The notes under the pieces were generated by a model that searched no databases, was not told where the DNA came from, and saw only the letters and a list, made by a program, of their open reading frames with translations. Shown one piece after another: positions 35,854 through 45,890 of a stretch of 64,000 nt of DNA. A program made the position numbers and the translations under genes. Within the stretch, counting starts at the first letter, position 1; every line of letters begins with the position of its first letter. Source of the stretch: Alcaligenaceae bacterium (GTDB lineage: Bacteria; Pseudomonadota; Gammaproteobacteria; Burkholderiales; Burkholderiaceae_B); contig JACCER010000001.1 of the NCBI GenBank assembly GCA_013416445.1, forward strand, positions 406,250-470,249, written 5' to 3'.

Positions 35854-37130
35854 CAACAGCAGCACTCCTTGCCATGCTCTTTGTATTCATGTTCATGGGC
35901 ATGCCCGTGGCTGTGTCTCTCGGGCTTTCCTCGATACTGACCATATTTCTGTTCGGCCACGACTCGCTGGCCTCGCTGTCGCTGAAAATGTTCGAAACCT
36001 CAGAACATTTCACCCTGATGGCGATTCCCTTCTTTGTACTGGCAGGCGCCTTCATGACCACCGGCGGCGTGGCCAAGCGCATGATCCGCTTCGCCATTGC
36101 CAGCGTTGGCCATTTGCACGGCGGGCTGGCCATTGCTTCTGTGCTGGCCTGCTGCCTGTTTGCGGCGGTTTCGGGTTCTTCACCCGCCACTGTCGTTGCC
36201 GTGGGTTCCATTGTCATTGCCGGCATGGTGCGCGCAGGCTATCCCCAGGCTTTTGCCGCAGGCATTATCTGTAACGCGGGCACGCTGGGCATTCTTATCC
36301 CTCCGTCCATCGTCATGGTGGTATATGGCGCCGCTACCGAAACCTCGGTGGGCAGCCTGTTCATGGCCGGTGTCGTGCCGGGGCTGCTGTTGGGCCTGAT
36401 GCTGATGATCGCCATTTACATCATCGCCAGGGTCAAAGACCTGCCTCGCCAGCCACGCGCTTCTGCCAAAGAAACCTTTACCGCCGCCAAAGATTCTTTC
36501 TGGGGCCTGATGCTGATCGTCATTATTCTTGGCGGTATCTACGGCGGTATTTTCACGCCTACCGAAGCGGCCGCTGTGGCTGCGGTATATGCCTTTTTCG
36601 TTGCGGTTTTTGTATACCGCGACATAGGCATGCGCCAGGTGCCTGAAGTGCTGATGGACGCCTCCAAGGTCACCATCATGCTGATGTTCATCATTGTGAA
36701 CGCCTTGCTTTTCGCCCACGTACTCACTACCGAACGCATTCCCCAAGCAATCGCCGAACAAATCATCGCCTGGGACATGGCGGCCTGGCAATTCCTGATC
36801 GTGGTGAATATTTTGCTGCTGGTGGCAGGGATGTTCATGGAACCCACCGGCATCATCCTGATCCTGGCGCCCATCTTGTTCCCTATCGCCATGGAACTGG
36901 GCATTGACCCTGTTCACCTTGGCATTATCTTCGTGGTGAATCTGGAAATAGGCATGGTGACCCCCCCCATAGGCTTGAACCTGTTTGTTACGGCGGGCAT
37001 TACCAAAATGTCCATAGGCCAAGTCATGCGCGCAGCATCGCCGTGGCTGATACTGTTGCTCAGCTTTCTGGCCTTGGTTACTTACGTACCGATCATCTCG
37101 CTATGGCTGCCGGGGCTCAATTTCTTCTAG
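35850..37130 (+). CDS. dctM: TRAP transporter large permease DctM
   Basis: A 426-residue protein with about twelve hydrophobic segments. Family motifs include MGMPVAVSLGLSS, GSSPATVVAVGSIVIAGMVRAGYPQAFAAGIICNAGTLGILIPPSIVMVVYG and EIGMVTPPIGLNLFVTAGI. It is the sodium-coupled channel of the TRAP importer. It is the last gene of dctPQM; immediately after it lies repeat copy B. Confidence 0.95.
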   Translation: MTTAALLAMLFVFMFMGMPVAVSLGLSSILTIFLFGHDSLASLSLKMFETSEHFTLMAIPFFVLAGAFMTTGGVAKRMIRFAIASVGHLHGGLAIASVLACCLFAAVSGSSPATVVAVGSIVIAGMVRAGYPQAFAAGIICNAGTLGILIPPSIVMVVYGAATETSVGSLFMAGVVPGLLLGLMLMIAIYIIARVKDLPRQPRASAKETFTAAKDSFWGLMLIVIILGGIYGGIFTPTEAAAVAAVYAFFVAVFVYRDIGMRQVPEVLMDASKVTIMLMFIIVNALLFAHVLTTERIPQAIAEQIIAWDMAAWQFLIVVNILLLVAGMFMEPTGIILILAPILFPIAMELGIDPVHLGIIFVVNLEIGMVTPPIGLNLFVTAGITKMSIGQVMRAASPWLILLLSFLALVTYVPIISLWLPGLNFF

Positions 37131-37177
37131 GTCGGATTAGGCTGACTGGTACTTGTGGCGAAGCTGTCTGGTTCTTG

Positions 37178-37708
37178 TGACGTTGTCCGGGGTGGGTGGC
37201 AGGTCAGTGCGGCACGGCGTGCTTGTTTCCGCGTCTGCCTCGTCCAGCCGGGCGTCGGCCGAACTCGCTGCCGCTCAGACAGCGGCCGACGACAGCCCCC
37301 GGCTTCCCTTCGTCAGCACGCGGCGCACGCCTACCGCCGCACTGACCTGCCACCCACCCCGGACAACTGCGTAACAGAAAATTGGCCGGCCTCACAGCCT
37401 GCGTTGCTGGTTTTACTGGTGCGGCTGACCGGTGGCAAATGGGCTGATCCGAGCTTCGCTTATGCAAAAAGTCGGGTGTGTCGGGGGCTGTGCAGGCGCC
37501 TTGCGCAAGCCGTTACGGTCAGCGCCATCGAGGAGGCAAGGCCGCGGCTGTCTGAGCCCGGCGGGGGTCGGACCACGGGTCCGACCGGGCAAGTTCCGCG
37601 GACGCCTCGATGGCGCTGACCATAACGGGAACCCCGCCAGGGGCGTAGCGCGTGAAGCCGAAACAGCCCCCGACACACCCGACTTTCGCAAGAACGAAAA
37701 AACCGCAC
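37178..37708. repeat. Composite double-hairpin repeat element, copy B
   Basis: A 530-bp copy matching 2478-3003. Module 1 arms are 32 bp and perfect (37182-37213 and 37336-37367); module 2 outer arms (AAAGTCGGGTGTGTCGG... / ...CCGACACACCCGACTTT) are perfect over more than 20 bp, with inner arms around the CGTTACGGTCAGCGCC motif and a GGTCGGAC/GTCCGACC tip. It is preceded by one diverged 19-bp unit and a GTCGGATTAGG half-repeat. It fills the gap between dctM and the minus-strand antitoxin remnant and TDT gene, i.e. a convergent gap. Confidence 0.92.
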
Positions 37709-37893
37709 TATAACTTGCCTTGGAAAACTGCAGCCCGAATCAACTGATGCAGACGGCTTTGCAAACCTTTCCCGGACGCTCGCAAATGCGCCAGCAAATC
37801 AGGATCCATACGCATCGTCACTGCTTGCCGCCTGACTGGCGCTTTAGGCCGCCCAGGTCTTCGGACCGTTACTTTTGCACCGTTCAGGCATCA
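37708..37893 (-). pseudogene. 5'-truncated BrnA-type antitoxin (CopG-like), no toxin partner
   Basis: The minus strand reads GRPKAPVRRQAVTMRMDPD then LLAHLRASGKGLQSRLHQLI, ending at TAG (37708-37710). This is the C-terminal DNA-binding part of BrnA-type antitoxins, which carry an x-V-T-x-R-x-D-x-D-(V/L)-L pattern and a G-K-G-x-Q-(T/S)-R-(L/I) motif. The frame is open only to a TGA at 37891, about 60 codons, with no ATG upstream of the conserved part, and no BrnT-like toxin is nearby. An intact homologous pair exists at 62205-62730. Confidence 0.7.
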
Positions 37894-37908
37894 ACGGCGC
37901 AGGCAAGC

Positions 37909-39006
37909 CTAACCCGCCCTACGAATCAAAGTTACCCACACTGTGTGTATTAATCCAATAAACGTTGTTGCCCACGCCACTACGGCGGCGTAAAAGAAGG
38001 CCACAGGCACCCACTGCAGGAAATCGAAGCCCATGGCCGCGTTCATTTGCCAGGTGCTGGCGGCATACATGCCCAGCGGGAAGACTGCCCCCCAGTACAA
38101 GGGGTCGTAGCGAAAAGGAAAGCGTTTATATACATAGCGCCACAGCCCCAACACCAGCAGCATCGGTATCCACCACGTTCCCGTCGCCCAATAAAAAATC
38201 GTAAAGCCCTTGATGAAAGGCAGCAGCGAAACCAGGTACGGCGCATCGGGCGAATTCACAATAAGCAAAGACCCGGCCAGGGTGGAAATGGCCATGGCGC
38301 CCATATTGATCCAGTAAGGCGGCGTCAAATCATCAGGCGACAGGCGAAAATAAGTGTAGCGATAAAAAATCAGCGACATCATCCATATATAAAGCATGCC
38401 GCCCCACAGCCACATCGACAAGGCCAGGAAATTCAGTTCCAGCCGATAAGGCTGCGGGCTGACAGTAGCCAATAAGGCACTGGACACTGCTATCGACTGC
38501 GTCGCCACCACCGCCAGGAGCCAACCGCCGTTAATACCGCGGTCCAGCGAGGGCTTTTCACGCTTGATCGTAAACGCCGCAAATATCGTGTAGATCAGGC
38601 CCAGCCACAATGCCACCGCCAAGCCCCACAACACCAAACCAGCACGGGTATTGCCTGCAAGTATCATGAACTGGCAAGCCAGAATCCCCGTTGCTGCCAC
38701 CTTGGTGAAAAAACCCGGCCCGCGCAAATGGTCGACCATATCACCAAAAAAATAGGCTGAATAACGCACGACACGCAGCAGCGTCAACAGGCATAACACG
38801 GCATACAGCGCCGCATTCAGCACGAACAAGCCATGCGCAATCACATTGTGTCCCAGCAAATCTGCCGCCAGCGACACAATGCCAGTAGCCATCACCATGC
38901 CAAAATTGGCTGGCGACATACCACGCAACCCACCAGCGGGCCCAGCCGGCACTACCGGCAGCCCTTCATGGCTAGACTGATCGTTATGCGATATAAATGC
39001 ACTCAT
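37909..39006 (-). CDS. TDT family (TehA/SLAC1-like) transporter
   Basis: A 365-residue inner-membrane protein with about ten hydrophobic segments: SPANFGMVMATGIVSLAADLLG starts the pore domain, and alternating helices with Gly/Phe continue (FMILAGNTRAGLVLWGLAVALW, LWGGMLYIWMMSLIFYR). This matches the tellurite-resistance/dicarboxylate transporter family, which includes malate/C4-acid and anion channels. MSAFISHNDQSSHEG at 39006 is chosen over an ATG at 39048. The substrate is not evident. Confidence 0.88.
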   Translation of the reverse strand: MSAFISHNDQSSHEGLPVVPAGPAGGLRGMSPANFGMVMATGIVSLAADLLGHNVIAHGLFVLNAALYAVLCLLTLLRVVRYSAYFFGDMVDHLRGPGFFTKVAATGILACQFMILAGNTRAGLVLWGLAVALWLGLIYTIFAAFTIKREKPSLDRGINGGWLLAVVATQSIAVSSALLATVSPQPYRLELNFLALSMWLWGGMLYIWMMSLIFYRYTYFRLSPDDLTPPYWINMGAMAISTLAGSLLIVNSPDAPYLVSLLPFIKGFTIFYWATGTWWIPMLLVLGLWRYVYKRFPFRYDPLYWGAVFPLGMYAASTWQMNAAMGFDFLQWVPVAFFYAAVVAWATTFIGLIHTVWVTLIRRAG

Positions 39007-39131
39007 GATTTCCAAACTAATTCTGCACGTCCAGTACGCATGCGGCATTCTACGCCGTACACAGGTTAAAATGCTTGGTTAACTCAAGAAATGCGGCGCA
39101 TACACGCCACTATATACATTCAGGAATACTT

Positions 39132-40236
39132 ATGGAAGCCGAACGCCAAAACCTACTTGCAGCCCGCCTGGAAGACTACGCGGATCGCCAAATGGCTCTT
39201 CGGAGGTATCTTTGACTACGATGCCAAGTCTGAACGCCTGCACGTCGTCAATGCCGAACTGGAAAACCCCGAAGTCTGGAACGACCCCAAGCATGCTCAA
39301 GACCTAGGCCGCGAGAAAAAAGCGCTCGAAACCGTCGTCCACACGTTGACCCTAATAGGCGTCGGCTTGTCTGATGCCCAAGAATTGTTCGACATGGCCG
39401 CTGACGACGACGACGAAGCCACGCTGCTCGCCATCGAACACGATATTACCGAACTGGGCAAACGCCTCGAAGAACTCGAGTTCCGGCGTATGTTCTCCAA
39501 CCCTGCCGACCCGCTCAACTGCTTCATGGACATCCAGGCCGGCGCTGGCGGCACCGAGGCCCAGGACTGGGCCTCCATCCTGCTGCGCCAATACTTGCGC
39601 TATTGTGAACGCAAAGACTTCAAAGCCGAAATCCTTGAGGAATCCGATGGCGACGTGGCTGGCATCAAGTCGGCTACCATCAAGATCCAGGGCGAATACG
39701 CCTTTGGCTTCTTGCGCACCGAAACCGGCGTACATCGCCTGGTGCGCAAAAGTCCCTTCGATTCCGCACATGGCCGCCACACTTCGTTTGCCAGCGTTTT
39801 TGTATACCCCGAAATCGACGACTCCTTCGAAATCGAAGTCAACCCCGCCGACCTGCGCGTCGACACCTACCGGGCCAGCGGCGCCGGCGGCCAGCACATC
39901 AACAAAACCGATTCGGCTGTGCGTTTAACCCACATGCCCACCGGCATCGTAGTGCAATGCCAAAACGACCGTTCGCAGCACCGCAACCGCGCCGAAGCCA
40001 TGCAAATGCTTAGATCACGACTGTACGAACTGGAAATGCGCAACCGTATGGCCGAACAACAAAAAATGGAAGACTCCAAGACCGATGTGGGCTGGGGCCA
40101 CCAAATACGCTCTTATGTGCTGGACCAAAGCCGCATCAAAGACCTGCGCACCAACCTTGAAATTTCCAATACACAAAAAGTGCTGGATGGTGATCTCGAC
40201 CCATTCATTCAAGCCAGCCTGAAACAAGGGGTATAA
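39132..40236 (+). CDS. prfB: Peptide chain release factor 2, with programmed +1 frameshift
   Basis: RF2 terminates translation at UGA and UAA. The gene begins in one frame, [20 protein letters not shown] then MALRRYL, and reaches an in-frame TGA at 39213-39215. A +1 shift resumes at GAC (39214) in the frame that runs to 40236, giving 367 residues, matching E. coli RF2 (365). The stop-codon recognition tripeptide SPF ([14 protein letters not shown]) and the peptidyl-hydrolysis GGQ ([17 protein letters not shown]) are both present. A reading from 39091 in the downstream frame lacks the conserved N-terminus and is an artefact. It is followed 2 bp later by an SDR gene and then lysS. Confidence 0.97.
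39202..39215 (+). promoter_or_regulatory. RF2 autoregulatory frameshift site
   Basis: An internal Shine-Dalgarno GGAGG (39202-39206) lies three bases before the slippery CTT TGA C (39210-39216). This is the classical arrangement in which low RF2 lets the ribosome pause at UGA and slip +1. Confidence 0.95.
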
Positions 40237-40238
40237 AA

Positions 40239-40988
40239 ATGGATATATCGACTGTTGCCATTATTACTGGGGCATCACGGGGCCTGGGCCACGCCCTGGC
40301 GCTGGGCCTGTTGCAACCCGGCGCTCAGCTTATTACCATCGCCCGGAGCCACGATGCCGCACTTGAACAACAAGCCGCCAGCGCAGGCTGCCTGCTGCAA
40401 CAGGTGCAGGCCGATTTATCCGACCCAGCAGCGGCAGGCGCTTGCGCTGCAAAAGTCATGGCCAGCCTGCCTCAAGGCGCCCAGCGTTATCTGCTCATCA
40501 ACAACGCCGGCACCGTCGCCCCCATCAAACAGGCTGCCGACCTGACCGACGCCAACGCCATTGCCGCCGCGTTCAATCTGAACGTAACCAGCCTCATCGC
40601 GCTTAGCTCGGCATTTTTGCACGCCACGCAGGGCGCCACCGACCGGCGCATACTTAACATTTCGTCTGGCGCGGGCCGCAACCCTATGCCGGGCTGGGGC
40701 GTTTACTGCGCCACCAAGGCCGCCGTCGACCTCTACTCGCAAGTGGTGCACGCCGAAAACCACGGTGTGCGCATTGTTTCACTTGCCCCTGGCGTCATCG
40801 ACACCGGCATGCAAAAACAAATTCGCAGCAGCGACGCCGCCAGTTTCCCCAATGTAGAACGCTTTGCGCAAATGCACGAGGAGGGCCAGTTGGCCACCCC
40901 TGCCGCCGTCGCCCAAAAAATACTGCACTACATCGCGCACGACAGCTTTGGCTCTACCGTACTCGACGACATCAGAAATCACGCTTAA
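40239..40988 (+). CDS. Short-chain dehydrogenase/reductase (SDR)
   Basis: A 249-residue NAD(P)-dependent oxidoreductase. The cofactor motif IITGASRGLGHALALGL is at the N-terminus, NNAGTVAP mid-protein, and the catalytic Ser and YxxxK are in NISSGAGRN and YCATKAAVDLYS. The layout resembles sepiapterin reductase/YueD-like SDRs. It sits between prfB and lysS with gaps of 2 and 12 bp, so all three are probably cotranscribed. The substrate is unknown. Confidence 0.92.
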   Translation: MDISTVAIITGASRGLGHALALGLLQPGAQLITIARSHDAALEQQAASAGCLLQQVQADLSDPAAAGACAAKVMASLPQGAQRYLLINNAGTVAPIKQAADLTDANAIAAAFNLNVTSLIALSSAFLHATQGATDRRILNISSGAGRNPMPGWGVYCATKAAVDLYSQVVHAENHGVRIVSLAPGVIDTGMQKQIRSSDAASFPNVERFAQMHEEGQLATPAAVAQKILHYIAHDSFGSTVLDDIRNHA

Positions 40989-41000
40989 CCAACAAAGAAC

Positions 41001-42521
41001 ATGAACGAACCTACGCCCTCCAGCCCTGTCATCGACGAAAATCACCTTATAGCCGAACGCCGCGGCAAACTCGCAAAAATGCGCGCTGCCGGCATCGCCT
41101 ACCCTAACGATTACCGCCCTGACAGCACCGCCGCCGACCTGCACGCCAGCTACGACAACCTCGATAAAGAAGCGCTGGCCCAAGTCGCCAAACAGGTAAA
41201 AATAGCCGGGCGCATGATGCTCAAACGCGTCATGGGCAAAGCCAGCTTCGGCACGCTGCAAGACAGCACTGGCCGTATCCAGATTTTCCTTGACAGGAAC
41301 AACGTGGGCGAAGAACTGTACGCTCAGTTCAAAACCTGGGATATCGGCGACATCATCGCTGTAGAAGGCACGGTGTTCAAGACCAACAAGGGCGAACTCT
41401 CCGTACATGCCGCCACAATACGGCTGTTGGCCAAATCGCTGCGCCCCTTGCCCGACAAATTCCACGGCGTGGCCGACCAAGAACTGCGCTACCGCCAGCG
41501 CTATGTCGATCTCATCATGACCGAAGACACGCGCCGCACGTTTTTAGCGCGCAGCAAGGCCATGGGCAGCATCCGCCAGTTCATGCTGAATGCGGGCTTT
41601 CTGGAAGTGGAAACCCCCATGTTGCACCCCATACCAGGCGGTGCAGCGGCCAAACCGTTTGTCACCCACCACAACGCGCTCGACATGGAAATGTTCCTGC
41701 GCATCGCACCCGAGCTGTATTTGAAACGCCTGGTGGTAGGTGGCTTTGACCGCGTATTCGAAGTCAACCGCAACTTTCGCAACGAAGGCGTCAGCCCGCG
41801 CCATAATCCGGAATTCACCATGATGGAATTCTACGCGGCCTACACCGACTACCGTTGGCTCATGGACTTTACCGAATCGCTGATTCGCGAAGCCGCCATC
41901 GCCGCTACGGGCAGTGCTGTACTGACCTACCAGGAGAAATCTCTGGACCTTAGCCAACCCTTCGACCGCCTGACCATAGTTCAGGCCATCATGAAGTACG
42001 CACCTGGCTATACCGAAGAAAAGCTAGGTGATGAAGCATTTTTACGGAACGAACTGAAACGTGTCGGTGCTGACATCAACGGCCCGGTACTGGCGCGCGC
42101 AGGCATAGGCGGCCTGCAACTGGCTTTGTTTGAAGAAACCGCCGAAGCCAAGCTGTGGAACCCGACTTATATCATTGATTACCCAATCGAAGTTTCGCCG
42201 CTCGCGCGTGCTTCCGATACGCAGGAAGGTGTGACTGAGCGTTTTGAATTATTCATGACGGGTCGTGAAATTGCCAATGGGTTTTCTGAATTGAATGACC
42301 CAGAAGACCAGGCAGCCAGGTTTCTTGCCCAGGTTGAAGCCAAAGATGCCGGCGACGAAGAGGCCATGTACTACGATGCCGATTACATACGGGCCCTGGA
42401 ATACGGCATGCCTCCCACGGGCGGTTGTGGAATTGGCATCGACCGCCTGGTTATGTTATTGACTGATAGCCCAAGCATTCGCGACGTAATTCTATTCCCG
42501 CATTTGCGCAAGGAAGATTAA
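41001..42521 (+). CDS. lysS: Lysyl-tRNA synthetase, class II
   Basis: A 506-residue enzyme that charges tRNA-Lys. The N-terminal OB-fold anticodon-binding domain covers about residues 60-160 ([29 protein letters not shown], with I for V). Class II motif 2 is [20 protein letters not shown] and motif 3 is [16 protein letters not shown] at the C-terminus. Length matches E. coli LysS (505). Start ATG at 41001, 12 bp after the SDR gene. Confidence 0.97.
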   Translation: MNEPTPSSPVIDENHLIAERRGKLAKMRAAGIAYPNDYRPDSTAADLHASYDNLDKEALAQVAKQVKIAGRMMLKRVMGKASFGTLQDSTGRIQIFLDRNNVGEELYAQFKTWDIGDIIAVEGTVFKTNKGELSVHAATIRLLAKSLRPLPDKFHGVADQELRYRQRYVDLIMTEDTRRTFLARSKAMGSIRQFMLNAGFLEVETPMLHPIPGGAAAKPFVTHHNALDMEMFLRIAPELYLKRLVVGGFDRVFEVNRNFRNEGVSPRHNPEFTMMEFYAAYTDYRWLMDFTESLIREAAIAATGSAVLTYQEKSLDLSQPFDRLTIVQAIMKYAPGYTEEKLGDEAFLRNELKRVGADINGPVLARAGIGGLQLALFEETAEAKLWNPTYIIDYPIEVSPLARASDTQEGVTERFELFMTGREIANGFSELNDPEDQAARFLAQVEAKDAGDEEAMYYDADYIRALEYGMPPTGGCGIGIDRLVMLLTDSPSIRDVILFPHLRKED

Positions 42522-42601
42522 GGGCTAGTTCAAATCATTAAGTGAAGCGTATTGAGGTTAGACCCGTTTTCCATGCCCACACAGGAATCATTAACGCGGG
42601 T

Positions 42602-43621
42602 TTAAATAAACGTATCCTCAATACGCTGAGCATCTAGCATACTCAGCGACCAGGCTGCCACTTGTTCGGCGCTGGCCAGAGATAACCGGGCTTGATAGTG
42701 CTGTGGCACGAGGCCGAACTTGTGCTCCAGCATACGTAGCAAAACGTGACGTTGTTGCTCCAAGCCTGCTTCTCGTCCTTCTTCCCGCCCTTCTTCCCGC
42801 CCTTCTTCCCGTCCTTTTTCTCGCCCTTCGTTCTGAGCATAGTCCAGGATGTCTTGGGTATCTACTAGCGCCTGCGCCCGGCGCTCTGCCAATAGGCGTA
42901 GTTCCTCGTCAGAATACAAGACTTCCAGATGCAATAACGCTTCTTTGACGGGTTCGTGAGTGATTTCGTTCATGACGGCCTCATCCAGGTTGTGCAACAG
43001 GCAAGCAATCCAGGCCACGAGCGGCTGGGGCAGTTTACCCAGCGTTTCGGCCTTGTGTAGTTCGATTATATGCATTTGCAACACTTCGCCCAACTGTACT
43101 TGCGCCAGTTGCGTGTCGCGCAAAGTAAAGTGCCAATCGGCCTTGGCCGGGTAATCGGCAAAAAGATTATGCGTTAGCAGGCTGATGCCAATAACTGGTT
43201 GCAAGTTGCGATAATCTTCTCCGGCCAGCAACTGCCCGGCCAAGCTGCGGGCCACGCCATACACGCTACGCTGTGCCCAGTGGCGAAAGCGCTGCAACTG
43301 CATCTCAATGGCGATGCGTTGCCCACTTTCATCTTCGGCCAAGATATCCAGAATGATGTCCTTGCCCTCCAGGTCTTGCGGCAAAACACTGGGGTTCAGG
43401 ATGCGCACAACCGTAATCGGGGCGGCCGGATAGATCACGGCATTGATTAGGTCGGACAACAGATGGGGGTGACGACAAAACAAGGCCTTGAAGACCACAT
43501 CATTGCATAGCGACAAGCTGCGTAGACCTTGCGCCGCAGTATGGCCAAGCTGCGGCTGAATATCGTGCTTCACCGCAGCAGCAAGTGGCGCGGGCCTAAA
43601 AGAGGGGTTAGAGGAAGACAT
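42602..43621 (-). CDS. Rpn/PD-(D/E)XK nuclease family putative transposase
   Basis: A 339-residue protein of the recombination-promoting nuclease group. The N-terminal domain (LCNDVVFKALFCRHPHLLSDLINAVI) is followed by the nuclease core KDIILDILAEDESGQRIAIEMQLQRF, fitting the D...ExQ pattern of the PD-(D/E)XK fold. Near the C-terminus is an ultra-charged repeat (EGREKGREEGREEGREEGRE) encoded by near-identical 12-bp units at 42775-42830, a feature of this family. The start is MSSSNPSFRPAP at 43621. Such genes are mobile-like and expand in genomes. It sits in an accessory insert between lysS and the isc operon. Confidence 0.85.
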   Translation of the reverse strand: MSSSNPSFRPAPLAAAVKHDIQPQLGHTAAQGLRSLSLCNDVVFKALFCRHPHLLSDLINAVIYPAAPITVVRILNPSVLPQDLEGKDIILDILAEDESGQRIAIEMQLQRFRHWAQRSVYGVARSLAGQLLAGEDYRNLQPVIGISLLTHNLFADYPAKADWHFTLRDTQLAQVQLGEVLQMHIIELHKAETLGKLPQPLVAWIACLLHNLDEAVMNEITHEPVKEALLHLEVLYSDEELRLLAERRAQALVDTQDILDYAQNEGREKGREEGREEGREEGREAGLEQQRHVLLRMLEHKFGLVPQHYQARLSLASAEQVAAWSLSMLDAQRIEDTFI

Positions 43622-43974
43622 ACCAGCTAATCCTAAAAGTTGGCCAGCACCCACTCTAGAATAAACCGGCAGAAATGACGATTAGACAGTTTTATCCCGA
43701 TGGACAACAGCATGTCGGACAGATCGAATTAACATGAACAGCATCTACTTGGTATGTTCGTAGGTCGGATTAACAGCAGTAGCATCATCACCCGAGCCGA
43801 TCGTATAGATAAATAGCTCATCTTCCTATACCATTCACTCCAATAAAATCTTATTCATACACATAAATTGAATAAGCTCTATATATCCGAACAGGCTGCA
43901 TGATTGGCTACGTTAACAAAACAATTCCAACTCATGTGTGTCGTCAGTTTCTTGTACAAAATTTGGAGCAAACC
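43622..43974. other. 353-bp divergent intergenic region
   Basis: It separates the divergent rpn-like and mlrC-like genes and is noticeably AT-rich. It holds half of a GTCGGATTA-type repeat (TAGGTCGGATTAAC near 43752) and an AT-rich run (TCTTATTCATACACATAAATT) that may contain the mlrC promoter. No gene or RNA was recognised. Confidence 0.6.
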
Positions 43975-45477
43975 ATGAGAATAGCCATAGCCGGGTTCCA
44001 GCATGAAACAAACACTTTTTCCCCTCACCCCACCACGTTCGACGACTTTGTCAAAGGTGGCTCACGACCAAGCGTGCTGCGAGGCCAAGAGCTTTTAGAT
44101 CAGCTTGATGGCAAACCCTTCCCCTGCGCAGGCGCCATCCGTTGCGCCAAGCAATATGGCGATCAACTCTTCCCACTTATTTGGGGGTTTGCCACACCTT
44201 CAGGCGCGGTAGAGCAAAGCGCGTTTGAACGCTTTTCAACCGAAATTATCGAAGGGCTACGGCAAGCATCGCCCCTGGACGGCATATTCCTGGAACTGCA
44301 CGGTGCCATGGTCGCCGAAGAATCACTGGACGCTGAAGGCGAACTGCTGGAAAGGATACGCAACGAGTTTGGCAACGAGATCCCCATCTCAGTTAGCCTG
44401 GACTGGCACGCCAATGTATCTGAGCGCATGGTAAAACACGCCACCTATGTCACAGGTTACAGATCCTACCCCCACATAGACATGGCAGCTACCGGCGAAA
44501 AGGCATATCAAGCGCTACGCAAGCTTATTCAGAGCGCTTCACGACCAGCGGTGGCCTTCCGACAAGTGCCCTATCTCATACCACTATGCATTCAGAATGA
44601 CGATAGGCCGGCCATACACGACCTGTTGTCCGTCATGCGCGCTGCAGAAGCCGATTATGGCGTCGATGTGTCTTTCTTCCCTGGCTTCCCTGCGTCTGAC
44701 TTCCTGGACTGCGGGCCTTCTATCGTTGTCTATAGCGATGACACGCAGCTTGCCAACACTGTTGCCTCCCAGCTTTATGACCAGGTCCTGGCTGCAGAGC
44801 CCACATTGCAAGTACCTTTACTAGACGCTGCGGCAGCTGTTCAGTACGCCATCAAGGCAAGCCAGCATGCCAACGAACCCGTAGTCATTGCCGATACACA
44901 AGATAACCCCGGTGCAGGTGGTACCTCGGACACCACTGGCTTACTGAAAGAACTAGTTCGCCAAAATGCCAAAGATGCAGTGATAGGCTTAATGTTCGAC
45001 CCTGACGCAGCCAAGCTGGCCCATCAGGCAGGCCTCGGCCAAACCATAACGCTCAGTTTGGGGGGGCGTTCACAAGCGCCGGGCGACTCTCCATTTGTAG
45101 CGGACTTTACCGTTGAATACTTGTCAGACGGCCAATTAGAGTGTAGCGGAGCCTTTCGTAAAGGCCTGCACATGAATTTAGGCCCTTCATGCCTGCTGCG
45201 TATTGGGGATGTTCGAATCGCTGTGTCCAGTGCGCAATCACAATTGGCTGACTTGGAACAACTTAGGTATCTGTCAGTTGAACCAACCAAACAAAAGATT
45301 ATCGGCGTTAAAAGCTCTGCTCATTTCCGAGCTGCCTTTCAGCCCATAGCCAGTGAAGTCATTATCTGCATTGCGCCGGGGCTGATGGTAACTGACCCGT
45401 CCACGCTACCCTGGAAGCGGTTACGGCCAAATGTTCGGCTGTCGCCTCTTGGTCCGTGCATTCTTAATCAAATCTAA
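43975..45477 (+). CDS. M81 family metallopeptidase (MlrC-like)
   Basis: A 500-residue protein of the microcystinase C family. The N-terminal zinc-binding motif is AGFQHETNTFSP; ELHGAMVAEE, SLDWHANVSERMV and ADTQDNPGAGGTSDTTGLL are further family motifs carrying likely metal ligands. MRIAIAGFQHE at 43975, with GGAG upstream, is the preferred start. MlrC finishes breakdown of linearised microcystin in some bacteria, but most members act on unknown peptides or amide compounds, so no toxin-degradation claim is made. The gene is more AT-rich than its neighbours and its 3' end faces repeat copy C. Confidence 0.88.
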   Translation: MRIAIAGFQHETNTFSPHPTTFDDFVKGGSRPSVLRGQELLDQLDGKPFPCAGAIRCAKQYGDQLFPLIWGFATPSGAVEQSAFERFSTEIIEGLRQASPLDGIFLELHGAMVAEESLDAEGELLERIRNEFGNEIPISVSLDWHANVSERMVKHATYVTGYRSYPHIDMAATGEKAYQALRKLIQSASRPAVAFRQVPYLIPLCIQNDDRPAIHDLLSVMRAAEADYGVDVSFFPGFPASDFLDCGPSIVVYSDDTQLANTVASQLYDQVLAAEPTLQVPLLDAAAAVQYAIKASQHANEPVVIADTQDNPGAGGTSDTTGLLKELVRQNAKDAVIGLMFDPDAAKLAHQAGLGQTITLSLGGRSQAPGDSPFVADFTVEYLSDGQLECSGAFRKGLHMNLGPSCLLRIGDVRIAVSSAQSQLADLEQLRYLSVEPTKQKIIGVKSSAHFRAAFQPIASEVIICIAPGLMVTDPSTLPWKRLRPNVRLSPLGPCILNQI

Positions 45478-45531
45478 CAGACTCTTGCCACTGAAAATGA
45501 AAAAGGGGGATTACCAGCTTTTTGGTTGCTT

Positions 45532-45793
45532 ATGAAAGTCGGGTGTGGCAGGGGCTGTTCCGGCTTCACGCGCTACGCCTGGCTATTTACAGTAGCAAAA
45601 ATTGAACGAATTTACTAAGCATTGCTATATCGTAATGAACTAGTGTCGGAGCAAGACATTAGTGTGGACAAGGCGTGGAACGATTGACCAGTACATGTAA
45701 AACCAGCAATTCAAGGCCACTAGGCCGGCAGGCTTCTTATTGCGTAGTTGTCTGGGCTGGGCCCCACCCACACCAGACAACATCACAAGAACC
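45532..45793. repeat. Composite hairpin element, copy C: inverted and internally deleted
   Basis: In reverse orientation relative to copies A and B. 45534-45585 (GAAAGTCGGGTGTGGCAGG, then CTTCACGCGCTACGCC) matches the reverse complement of their right end. 45697-45793 (GTAAAACCAGCAA, GCGTAGTTGTCTGGG, CCCACCCACACC, CATCACAAGAACC) matches the reverse complement of their middle and left end. The inner parts of both hairpins are gone and ~100 bp of AT-rich unrelated sequence lies between. It occupies the 413-bp gap between convergent mlrC-like and iscA genes; nothing else was recognised there. Confidence 0.75.
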
Positions 45794-45890
45794 CAATTAC
45801 GCCACGCTAGAGCCAAACAACGCCACCTGAGCCACTACCAGCAGCGTTCAAGAAAAACACCAGCTAACGTGTACATAGAGCGCTGAAGCA

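Noticed and set aside
39091..39213. Upstream in-frame start for prfB
   Set aside because: The sequence encoded before the frameshift site in that frame does not resemble RF2, whereas the other frame gives the conserved N-terminus up to the TGA.
43975..45477. Microcystin-degradation (mlr) cluster
   Set aside because: Only an MlrC-type peptidase is present; mlrA, mlrB and mlrD are not, and most family members have other substrates.
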